Shown here piece by piece: positions 1 to 6,003 of a DNA stretch of 9,280 nucleotides. This DNA is from Deltaproteobacteria bacterium (GTDB lineage: Bacteria > Desulfobacterota > DSM-4660 > Desulfatiglandales > Desulfatiglandaceae). The notes below the pieces were generated by a model. The model was not told where the DNA came from. It saw only the letters and a program-made list of their open reading frames with translations, and searched no databases. The translations under genes and the position numbers were made by a program. Each line of letters opens with the position of its first letter. The first letter of the stretch is position 1. The stretch is taken from positions 1-9,280 of the forward strand of contig JAFCZI010000068.1 in NCBI GenBank assembly GCA_019314425.1, read 5' to 3'.

Positions 1-258
1 TCAAATTGAACTTTTTTTCGTTTCTCCATCTGAGTGGGCGAAGTTAGGACCAAGCCCAAAGTGTCCGATGAACTGTGCCGAAAAATGTCCGTTAATCGGC
101 ACCGATTTCGTCTGGTGTCTGAACGAAAACTAGGATTTTTCGTCAAGGTCAAGGAAGATCAAAATTTTAACCACATGAATATATTGAATATTTCGAGGAT
201 TAAAATTTTTATCTGACGCAAAGATTGGCGGAAAAGACAGTTTTCGTTCGGGCACTAA
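1..258. other. AT-rich intergenic region with inverted repeats, no convincing gene
   Basis: This stretch follows the end of the dehydrogenase-CobT gene. An open frame at 34-216 on the plus strand has no recognisable domain and no good ribosome binding site, so I do not call it. The DNA is richer in A and T than the neighbouring genes. It holds a 7-bp inverted repeat (GTGCCGA at 75-81, TCGGCAC at 96-102), a 10-bp perfect one (161-170 with 200-209) and a 16-bp one with two mismatches (115-130 with 240-255). The hexamer TGTCCG occurs twice near 62-90. Repeats clustered like this recall the ends of insertion sequences, possibly of the IS21 type, but no transposase is present. No hairpin followed by a T-run is seen for the operon that ends at 259. 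Confidence 0.4.
115..255. repeat. Imperfect 16-bp inverted repeat, arms 115-130 and 240-255
   Basis: The left arm reads GTGTCTGAACGAAAAC and the right arm GTTTTCGTTCGGGCAC, which match as reverse complements at 14 of 16 positions. The arms are 109 bp apart and enclose a second, perfect 10-bp inverted repeat (AAAATTTTAA at 161-170, TTAAAATTTT at 200-209). The right arm starts only a few bases beyond the stop codon of the dehydrogenase-CobT gene. The pair could be remnants of a small mobile element's termini or could form a structured 3' end on the operon transcript. The arms are visible in the sequence; both readings are inference. Confidence 0.35.
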
Positions 259-2394
259 CTAATCTTTATTGCTGACCCCCGCCTCTTCGAAAGAGGCCAT
301 CTCGCGCATTATACGGCAGGCCGTATCAACCGCGTTCATGGCAATGGCGGCGCCGGTGCCTTCACCCAGCCGCATTTGAAAATCAATGACCGGATCAAGG
401 CCCATGTGGGAAAGAGCGGCGTGATGGGCAACCTCCACTGACTGATGTCCGGAGATCAAATACCCCCCGATCTCGGGCTTCAAGGCGTAAGCGATTAACC
501 CCGCTGCCGTTGATATCACCCCGTCAAGCACCACCACCGTGCCCTTTGAAGCCGCAGCCAGTACCGCCCCCGCAATGCCCGCTATTTCGTAACCCCCGAT
601 TTTTCGCAGTATATCAAAGCCGCCCCTCGAATCCGGCTGATGGAAGTTGAGCGCGTTCTCGATGATCCGGGCCTTCCGTTCCAACCCCTTGTCATCCAGG
701 CCTGTGCCCCTTCCGGTTGCCTGGATGGGCGTAATCCCCGTGACAGCGCAGATGATGGCCGATGCGGAGGTTGTGTTTCCAATACCCATCTCCCCGAGAC
801 CGACCATGTCGATTCTATTCAATGCGTATTTTCTGAAAAAGACTTCCATTCCTTTTTCGACAGCTTCTTCCGCTTCCCGGGGCGTCATCGCTTCCTCGAG
901 GGCGAAGTTTCGGGTCCCTTTCCGTATTTTTCCATCAAACAACTTCGGATGCGGACTGAAATCGGCATTGACACCCATATCCACAATGCTCATGTCCATG
1001 TCAAACTGGCGGCACAATACGTTTATGGCCGCGCCGCCATCCAGGAAGTTTTTCACCATCTCACCGGTGACCGAGGCGGGGTAAGCCGACACACCTTCCT
1101 CGACAACGCCGTGATCTGCCGCAAATACCATAATGGATTTTCGATCCACGCGGGGATTCAACGTATTCTGGATAAGACTTATCCTCAGGGCCAACGCCTC
1201 CAGGCGCCCCAATGACCCTAACGGTTTGGTCTTATTATCCATTTTACTGACGGCTTCGGCCCTGATATCATCCGATACGGGATGAATGGCTTCAAGTACA
1301 TGCCTGAGCCCGGGGAAAGCGGCGCCGGGCGTGCCTTCATTTTCAGGGTTGATTTTCAGCGAAGCAGAAGCGCTGCTCTCGGAGATTTTATGGCTCGATT
1401 TTCCGGGGGAAAGGCCCCATTCACTCCCGTCTCCGCTGAAATCAATGACATATTTGAGCGCTTTTCCTGAAAGAACATCCGGCATCAAATCCGCCGCCCT
1501 TGAGGGGGGGATGATATCTTCAATCAATTTTTCAAACGAACCGGCCTTTTTCCCAATCAGGGTAAGGCCGTCCCTCATATGTTTTCGGGTTAATCCATAT
1601 GCCCCTGAAAGGATCATCTCTTTATAATGCATGAGGTTAAGGAGGTTCGTCTCAAGGGTCTTATTTTTCGTCAGCCCCCCAAAAAAGGCAAGTCGCCCGC
1701 CTTTAGCCAGTTTTGCGATACACATGCTGAAAGCCACAGGATCAGCACACGCGTTCAGTGCCATGTCAAATTCGCTATCCGTGGTCTCCTTCTGAAGCGT
1801 TATGCCTTCAGCCCTCTGAAACGCCGCCGACCGCTTGATCTTTTTTTCATCCTTTTCGATTACCAGCGGGATAACCCCCCGCTCTCGGCATGCCAGGGCC
1901 GCGATCAAGCCCACGCTCCCACCGCCATATATGATAATCCGCTCCCCCTTTTGGGGTTGAAGGTGCTCCAGGGCATTCTGCACACACCCTGCCGGCTCCG
2001 CCAAAGACGCCACTGGGAGGGGAATATCATCATCGACCGGAATCAGATTTTCCGGAGGGGCCACCACATGACTGGAAAACCCGCCGTCATGGTGAAAGCC
2101 CATAATCTTCATTTTTTCACAAAGGTTCTCCCGTCCACTCAAACAGTAGACGCACTGGCCACAGGTGCTTCCGGGCCATACGGCGAATCTTCGGCCATCC
2201 TCGCCTTCAACGATAAGTTCATGCCCCAAAACCCTAGGCAGGACCAGATCCCTGTGACCCTCATGCCACATTTTGGCATCTGTCCGGCAGATGGCACAGT
2301 ATCGTACACTGAGGGCCCGAAACCCCTCGGGAGGATCGCTCTTTCCCGCCTCCTTCATGTCCAGTTTTTTCAATCCGGTCAGCAGCAGTCTCAT
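259..2394 (-). CDS. Fusion of zinc-dependent alcohol dehydrogenase and CobT phosphoribosyltransferase
   Basis: This is one uninterrupted 711-residue frame. Residues about 1-320 are a medium-chain zinc dehydrogenase of the threonine/sorbitol dehydrogenase type: catalytic zinc ligands C33 and H58-E59 (GHE), structural zinc cysteines C78, C81, C84 and C92, and a Rossmann GGGSVG near 157-162. A serine-rich linker of about 40 residues follows. Residues about 363-710 are a full-length CobT (nicotinate-nucleotide:dimethylbenzimidazole phosphoribosyltransferase), with PLGSLGRLE (391-399), ADHGV (427-431), EMGIGNTT (535-542), GRGTG (561-565) and RLGEGTGA with the expected catalytic glutamate E678. CobT makes alpha-ribazole phosphate, the activated lower ligand of cobamides, in the cytoplasm. 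The start codon lies four bases after the upstream stop (TAA-GAAA-ATG) with no strong Shine-Dalgarno site, which suggests translational coupling. There is no ATG between residues 305 and 384, so a separately started CobT is unlikely. The dehydrogenase substrate is unknown. Domain calls are firm; the reason for the fusion is not. Confidence 0.93.
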   Translation of the reverse strand: MRLLLTGLKKLDMKEAGKSDPPEGFRALSVRYCAICRTDAKMWHEGHRDLVLPRVLGHELIVEGEDGRRFAVWPGSTCGQCVYCLSGRENLCEKMKIMGFHHDGGFSSHVVAPPENLIPVDDDIPLPVASLAEPAGCVQNALEHLQPQKGERIIIYGGGSVGLIAALACRERGVIPLVIEKDEKKIKRSAAFQRAEGITLQKETTDSEFDMALNACADPVAFSMCIAKLAKGGRLAFFGGLTKNKTLETNLLNLMHYKEMILSGAYGLTRKHMRDGLTLIGKKAGSFEKLIEDIIPPSRAADLMPDVLSGKALKYVIDFSGDGSEWGLSPGKSSHKISESSASASLKINPENEGTPGAAFPGLRHVLEAIHPVSDDIRAEAVSKMDNKTKPLGSLGRLEALALRISLIQNTLNPRVDRKSIMVFAADHGVVEEGVSAYPASVTGEMVKNFLDGGAAINVLCRQFDMDMSIVDMGVNADFSPHPKLFDGKIRKGTRNFALEEAMTPREAEEAVEKGMEVFFRKYALNRIDMVGLGEMGIGNTTSASAIICAVTGITPIQATGRGTGLDDKGLERKARIIENALNFHQPDSRGGFDILRKIGGYEIAGIAGAVLAAASKGTVVVLDGVISTAAGLIAYALKPEIGGYLISGHQSVEVAHHAALSHMGLDPVIDFQMRLGEGTGAAIAMNAVDTACRIMREMASFEEAGVSNKD

Positions 2395-2398
2395 TTTC

Positions 2399-3514
2399 TT
2401 AATGGATTCCCCCCTTGGTAAGGGCCCACAATCTGCCGACGCCCTTTTTCGGATCTCGGTTCTGGATTTTCACCCAATTTTCAAGCGTATTAAACGCCGA
2501 TCCCTGTTTCAGGAGCGAACATGCCTTATCAACACCGTCCTGGATGGAAGGGAGATTTCCCGCCAGATAAAATATCAGCCCGGCATTCAGGGCAGCCGCC
2601 TCAAAACGGGCCCCGTCTTTCTCACCGCGCAACAATGCTACAAAATCTCTGGCTTCCCGATCCATATCCGGAACAGGTGCAAGGTCGGATGGATTGCAGG
2701 TCGTGAGGCCATAATCCTCCGAGCGGAAATCATATTCCGTTATTTCACCGTCCTCCTTCAGCTCCGCGCAATAGGTCCTGCCGCAGACAGAGGCTTCATC
2801 CATGCCCTTCAGGGAGTTATCGATGCCGCCATAAAGAACCAGCGCCCGCTCATACCCGATGGCTTTCATCACCCTGACAACCGGTATGATCATCTCCTTT
2901 GCATAAACGCCCCTGACCCCTATTTTCGGCATGGCGGGGTTTGCGAGAGAAGCGGCGATGTTAAGGGTTGAGCCAAAGTGGATATTGGAAAGGATTCTGC
3001 CAAGGGCCTGGGGATGGATCTCGGCGCTCATACCGTTAAACAGCCCGATACCGGCCCGGTTGATACTCTCGGCAACCACATCGACACTGCACTCCACGTC
3101 AACACCCAGGGCCTCGGCCATGTCTACGGTCCCGCACAGGGAGGTTATTGCCCGAGCCCCATGCCGGGCCATTCGAATGCCCCCCGAAGCCGCAATGATG
3201 GATGCCGCCGTACTGATGTTGAACGTCTTGAAGGTATCCATACCCGTGCCGCAGTTTTCAACAATGGGCCGGGGATCATCTGAAACAACTTTTACGGTGT
3301 CAAGCTCATAAATAGCCTCCCAGCTTCCCGCCACCTCTTCTTCCGTTTCACCTTTAGCGGTCATGGCCGCCAGGAACGCTCCCTGCTGCATGTCCGTTGT
3401 TTCATTCCTGAGGATCGTATAAAAAGCGCCTTTCGCTTCCTCCCTGGACAAATTCTCCTTTTGAACCAGACGGGTGATCAACCCCCCGAATTCCCTGTTC
3501 ACTGCTGTTTGCAT
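2399..3514 (-). CDS. Anthranilate phosphoribosyltransferase-like protein (TrpD paralogue) in a B12-regulated operon
   Basis: This 371-residue protein has the TrpD / nucleoside phosphorylase class III fold throughout: an N-terminal helical domain (about 8-75) and a catalytic domain with CGTGMD (88-93, GTGGD in TrpD), NIST (99-102), RHGAR (117-121, KHGNR in TrpD), CGTVD (127-131) and a metal-site DE at 239-240. PRPP-binding elements are mostly kept. The asparagine of KHGNR, which contributes to the anthranilate site, is alanine here, and the conserved R-T-x-F-N segment is GSTLN (181-185). An insertion lies just before the DE pair, and the C-terminus runs about 25 residues beyond typical TrpD. 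No other trp gene is present; the neighbours are CobT and a cobalamin riboswitch. I infer a phosphoribosyltransferase-type enzyme acting on a different aromatic base, perhaps a cobamide ligand precursor. The start is supported by AAAGGAG five bases upstream of ATG. True AnPRT activity remains possible. Confidence 0.85.
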   Translation of the reverse strand: MQTAVNREFGGLITRLVQKENLSREEAKGAFYTILRNETTDMQQGAFLAAMTAKGETEEEVAGSWEAIYELDTVKVVSDDPRPIVENCGTGMDTFKTFNISTAASIIAASGGIRMARHGARAITSLCGTVDMAEALGVDVECSVDVVAESINRAGIGLFNGMSAEIHPQALGRILSNIHFGSTLNIAASLANPAMPKIGVRGVYAKEMIIPVVRVMKAIGYERALVLYGGIDNSLKGMDEASVCGRTYCAELKEDGEITEYDFRSEDYGLTTCNPSDLAPVPDMDREARDFVALLRGEKDGARFEAAALNAGLIFYLAGNLPSIQDGVDKACSLLKQGSAFNTLENWVKIQNRDPKKGVGRLWALTKGGIH

Positions 3515-3518
3515 AACT

Positions 3519-3525
3519 TCTCCTT
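3519..3525 (-). promoter_or_regulatory. Ribosome binding site of the TrpD-like gene
   Basis: On the minus strand AAGGAG(A) lies five bases before the ATG at 3514, which fixes the start. The same bases can pair with a complementary stretch about 80 nt earlier in the leader (3602-3608), so the site may be hidden in one RNA conformation. Confidence 0.8.
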
Positions 3526-3608
3526 TCTTTGGTTCAGTATCATTCTGAACAAAGGGTCATCGAAACCATATGGGGAAGGGATATAACCCAAGAAAGAAAA
3601 CAAGGAGA
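3519..3608 (-). promoter_or_regulatory. Possible RBS-sequestering stem in the riboswitch leader
   Basis: In the minus-strand transcript, CTTTCTTGGGTT (plus positions 3585-3596) can pair with AACCAAAGAAAG (3523-3534) at 11 of 12 positions. The helix can be extended by TCTC (within 3602-3608) pairing with the GAGA of the Shine-Dalgarno stretch after a bulge. The structure would bury the ribosome binding site of the TrpD-like gene. A smaller competing hairpin, GTTCAG/CTGAAC (arms 3532-3537 and 3545-3550), shares bases with this stem, so the two could be alternatives. Pairing is seen in the sequence; a role as the riboswitch's translational output is inferred. The region is purine/pyrimidine biased, so some pairing may be chance. 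Confidence 0.35.
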
Positions 3609-3612
3609 TGCA

Positions 3613-3726
3613 ATGATTTTCAGGGAAAAGACAGATGACGGGAAAAATGAGATGTCCCTGGATGCATACACCTATATCCTTTCAGTCATTAAAAATGGTT
3701 CTGATGACCACAAAAGATATGGATAG
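3613..3726 (+). CDS. Possible 37-residue small protein, antisense to the leader (doubtful)
   Basis: An ATG at 3613 sits five bases after AAGGAG on the plus strand and opens a 37-codon frame ending in TAG at 3724-3726. The peptide is hydrophilic with a short central apolar stretch (AYTYILSVI) and has no signal peptide or domain I recognise. The frame stays open upstream to an ATG at 3529. It lies opposite the leader of the riboswitch operon. The good-looking Shine-Dalgarno site may simply be the complement of a leader element that pairs with the TrpD-like gene's own site. Without homologues I consider it more likely spurious than real. Confidence 0.18.
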   Translation: MIFREKTDDGKNEMSLDAYTYILSVIKNGSDDHKRYG

Positions 3727-3761
3727 CATCCAGCTGGGTTATCCGGAATATTGCTAACAGC

Positions 3762-3937
3762 AGGCAGGCTTTCTGGCTTAAGGATCAATCTACTGACCGC
3801 GCCTTCCCGGTCTCCCAGTGGCATTTACGGCTTTCGTCCCCTCATACAGCAATGGCTGGTTCGCGATGGATTCTAACCATCTTTCCTTTTAACATCACAT
3901 AATCAATCCGACCTGTTTATGCGACGCACCTGTGTCA
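3762..3937 (-). promoter_or_regulatory. Cobalamin (adenosylcobalamin) riboswitch
   Basis: Read on the minus strand, the hallmarks of the cobalamin riboswitch family (Rfam RF00174) appear in order: an early CAGGTGC (near 3927-3933), AAAAGGAAA followed by GGTTAGAATCC (consensus GGTGAGAATCC) flanked by GAT/ATC, a divergent GCGAACC...GCTGTA core segment, GCCACTG followed by CCGGGAAGGC (3801-3822), and the closing B12 box AAGCCAGAAAGCCTGCC (3763-3779). Family knowledge says it binds adenosylcobalamin and lowers expression of the genes downstream. Here those genes are the TrpD-like protein and the dehydrogenase-CobT fusion, which ties both to cobamide metabolism. No intrinsic terminator with a T-run is seen between it and the first gene, so control at translation is more likely. 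Confidence 0.92.
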
Positions 3938-3943
3938 GAGTGG

Positions 3944-3972
3944 AAGATATATGCTGAAAGAAAAAATGTCAA
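3944..3972 (-). promoter_or_regulatory. Putative sigma-70 promoter for the riboswitch operon
   Basis: On the minus strand a perfect -35 box TTGACA (3967-3972) is followed after 17 nt by TATCTT (3944-3949), which matches the -10 consensus at four of six positions. Transcription would begin near 3937, directly at the first bases of the riboswitch, which supports the call. A TATATC two bases closer is an alternative -10. Confidence 0.55.
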
Positions 3973-4013
3973 TTCAAATTGATGGGCTTGTAAAAAGAAG
4001 GGCGGTCATGGTC

Positions 4014-4032
4014 AGGATCGTTTGGTGATCCT
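4014..4032 (-). terminator. Weak hairpin at the end of the chemosensory operon
   Basis: AGGATC (4014-4019) and GATCCT (4027-4032) form a perfect 6-bp stem around a 7-nt loop, overlapping the cheA-type stop codon. In the transcript a pyrimidine run containing TTCTTTTT follows only about 14 nt later, so it is not a standard intrinsic terminator. The next operon's promoter lies about 40 bp further on, which makes some form of termination here plausible. Confidence 0.25.
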
Positions 4033-5611
4033 ACGCCGCGGCCCCCGCCGCCTGAATTTTTTCAAGATCGAGAATCAGGGAAATATCGCCGTTTTCCATA
4101 ATACCTACACCCGAAAAAAACCCCGTCTTGGCCAGCAGTTCTCCCAGGGGAATGGCCATCAGCGGCATATTACCGATAACCGCGTCTGCCGCAATGGCAA
4201 AACCTTCATTTTCGTTCAACACCCCGCCGGAAATCGCAGACTGCCGCAGTATGATGATATAGCCTTCACCCGGATCTTTCGCATCCATTCGCAGCAGGCT
4301 TCTGAGATCACAGAATTGTTCAACCTTTTCGGAAGATTTCACCCTCCCATTTCCAATGGATTTCACAAGGGATGTGGGAATGGCCAGGATATAATCTCCC
4401 AGCCTGAACAAAACCGCATAAATAATGGAAAGAGACAGGGGCAGGCTTATGATAAACCGGGTCCCTTCAGAAGGCTCTGACTGAATTTTCATGTTGCCGC
4501 CCAGATATTCAATGGCCCGGGCAATGACATTCATACCGATCCCTCTTCCCGCCAGCTGGGTCGTCTCTCCGGCGGATGAAAAGTCCGGTCGACAAATAAT
4601 GCTCAGTAGCTTCTCGTTTGAAAGCGTGCTCATCTCCTCATGGCGCATGTCCATCTTGTCTTTTAGGTACGCGCTGATGGCCTCGCGGTCAAGGCCCCGG
4701 CCATCGTCACTGACCGTCAGGACCAGCTGATCCCCACGCCTTTCGGCTTCCAGAACGATTTTTCCCTCCCGGGCCTTCCCGGATTTTTCCCGTTCACCGG
4801 AAGGCTCAATACCGTGGGCTACGGCGTTGCGCAACAGGTGCATAAACGGTTCTCGCAGGCGATCCATCAAACCGATATCCACCTCAATTTCGCCCCCCAC
4901 AATTTCAAGCGTCACATCCCGGTTATAGGATTTCGCCAAATCACGAATGGTCTTGATAAACAGCTCCCCGAAATCCTGAACAGGCATCAACCTGAGCTGA
5001 GCCAACTGGAAATAGAGACCTTTGAGCATGGAAATATAATAACTAATCCAGGTTCCAAGACCTGTGGATATCTGGTCCTGCGTCAGTGGGGGGAGCGTCT
5101 TTTCCAGCATCATGATTTCCTGGGAGCGGGCCAGTAGCGATTCGATCAAGGCATAATCCACCCGTATACGATCAATTTTCCCCGGCGCTGCCGACGGCCG
5201 GATCTCAGGCTCCGCCCGATCAACCCATTCCTCGGGATCTTTTGCCAGATCCTCAGAAATCGACCGCAGTCTTTCCAGGTCCTCCGGCTCGCTGATCTCA
5301 CCTTTGCCTGCCACAAAAACCTTGAGCAGGTCTATGCCGTCAAAAAGCAATTGAACGATCCGCTCATCAGGAATTTTGGTACCGTCCTGAAAAGATTTAC
5401 ACCAGAACTCCATGGCATGACAAAAAGTAGCCAGATCCGTCATACTGAGGGCCCTGGCCATTCCCTTCACAGAATGGACTTTGCCATGTATGTTACCCCA
5501 CAACTGCTGGTTTTGAAGGTCTTTTTCCACCTTGATCAAAGCGGCGTCCAACTCATCAAGATACTTGTTCGATTCCTGGATGAAAATTTTCTGGTATTTA
5601 TCAAGTTCCAT
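4031..5611 (-). CDS. cheA: CheA-type chemotaxis histidine kinase lacking a P2 domain
   Basis: This is a 526-residue cytoplasmic kinase. It starts with an Hpt (P1) domain (about 1-110) carrying the phosphorylated histidine H46 in VHSVKG. A short linker (about 110-145) stands where CheA usually has P2, the docking domain for CheY and CheB. The P3 dimerisation helices (about 146-215) are followed by the ATP-binding P4 domain, with N-box LLRNAVAHGIE (N262), G1 box DDGRGL (302-307), an F-box-like RPDFSSA (341-347) and G2 box GRGIGMN (355-361). The C-terminal P5/CheW-like regulatory domain covers about 395-520. Classical CheA is about 650 residues; the shortfall is mainly the missing P2. The start overlaps the CheW-like gene by 11 bp, with AGGA upstream. 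It presumably autophosphorylates under control of the receptor and adaptor encoded just upstream; its phosphate acceptor is probably the receiver protein of the same operon. Confidence 0.93.
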   Translation of the reverse strand: MELDKYQKIFIQESNKYLDELDAALIKVEKDLQNQQLWGNIHGKVHSVKGMARALSMTDLATFCHAMEFWCKSFQDGTKIPDERIVQLLFDGIDLLKVFVAGKGEISEPEDLERLRSISEDLAKDPEEWVDRAEPEIRPSAAPGKIDRIRVDYALIESLLARSQEIMMLEKTLPPLTQDQISTGLGTWISYYISMLKGLYFQLAQLRLMPVQDFGELFIKTIRDLAKSYNRDVTLEIVGGEIEVDIGLMDRLREPFMHLLRNAVAHGIEPSGEREKSGKAREGKIVLEAERRGDQLVLTVSDDGRGLDREAISAYLKDKMDMRHEEMSTLSNEKLLSIICRPDFSSAGETTQLAGRGIGMNVIARAIEYLGGNMKIQSEPSEGTRFIISLPLSLSIIYAVLFRLGDYILAIPTSLVKSIGNGRVKSSEKVEQFCDLRSLLRMDAKDPGEGYIIILRQSAISGGVLNENEGFAIAADAVIGNMPLMAIPLGELLAKTGFFSGVGIMENGDISLILDLEKIQAAGAAA

Positions 5612-5996
5612 AGGCCAATCCTGCCAGCTTCTTCCAGATCCCGCCGGGCGTCATCAACTCCGCCGTGTCCCCTCGTTCATTAAAGGCAACCTCAGCCCCG
5701 CCGTCGTCCTCAACCCACTTAATGCCCACGATCCTGTCCGGAATCAACCCCACCTTTTCAGCATCCCACTTCAGCAAAATGATATAGGGGTCATCATGCA
5801 GCGACGACGTCTCTTTTTCCATGAAGCGACCCATATCAATCACATCAAATAAATCACCCCGGTAGTATATAAGGCCGCCATAGCAGCTCGGCATGAGCGG
5901 TACGGGTACAATGCTGACATTATCCGCGACACGGTATATGTATTTGGCCTCAATGCCAATATAGTGCCCGGCTGCCTCAAAAATAAAGATATCCAT
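5601..5996 (-). CDS. CheW-like chemotaxis adaptor protein
   Basis: This 131-residue protein consists of a single CheW-like domain. It opens with a beta strand (IFIFEAAGHYIGIEAKYIYRV region) and has the family's VPLMPSCYGGLIYYRGDLFDVIDM-type segment near 32-55, corresponding to the P-x-x-x-x-G-x-x-x-x-R-G-x-x-x-x-V-x-D pattern of CheW. It is somewhat shorter than typical CheW (about 150-170). CheW proteins link receptor tips to the P5 domain of CheA at the membrane. The gene lies 7 bp after the receptor gene and overlaps the kinase gene by 11 bp, so all three are probably made together. A purine-rich stretch (GGAG and AGAGGG) precedes the start. Confidence 0.88.
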   Translation of the reverse strand: MDIFIFEAAGHYIGIEAKYIYRVADNVSIVPVPLMPSCYGGLIYYRGDLFDVIDMGRFMEKETSSLHDDPYIILLKWDAEKVGLIPDRIVGIKWVEDDGGAEVAFNERGDTAELMTPGGIWKKLAGLAYGT

Positions 5997-6003
5997 GCGC
6001 CCT

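Noticed and set aside
34..216. 60-codon plus-strand frame in the left intergenic region
   Set aside because: It has no good ribosome binding site, no recognisable domain and a composition that follows the AT-rich DNA.
640..1215. Long plus-strand open frames across the dehydrogenase-CobT gene, including 1627-2421
   Set aside because: They overlap a minus-strand gene with clear domain motifs and their translations show no recognisable family, so they are shadows of its codon pattern.
3620..3667. 15-codon leader peptide on the minus strand inside the riboswitch leader
   Set aside because: The start has only a weak, distant AAAGGA site and the peptide has no run of a regulatory amino acid; such short frames are expected by chance.
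3721..3744. Near-palindrome GGATA...TATCC around CCAGCTGG just after the riboswitch
   Set aside because: On the transcribed strand it gives only about five good pairs and no T-run follows, so it is not supported as a terminator.
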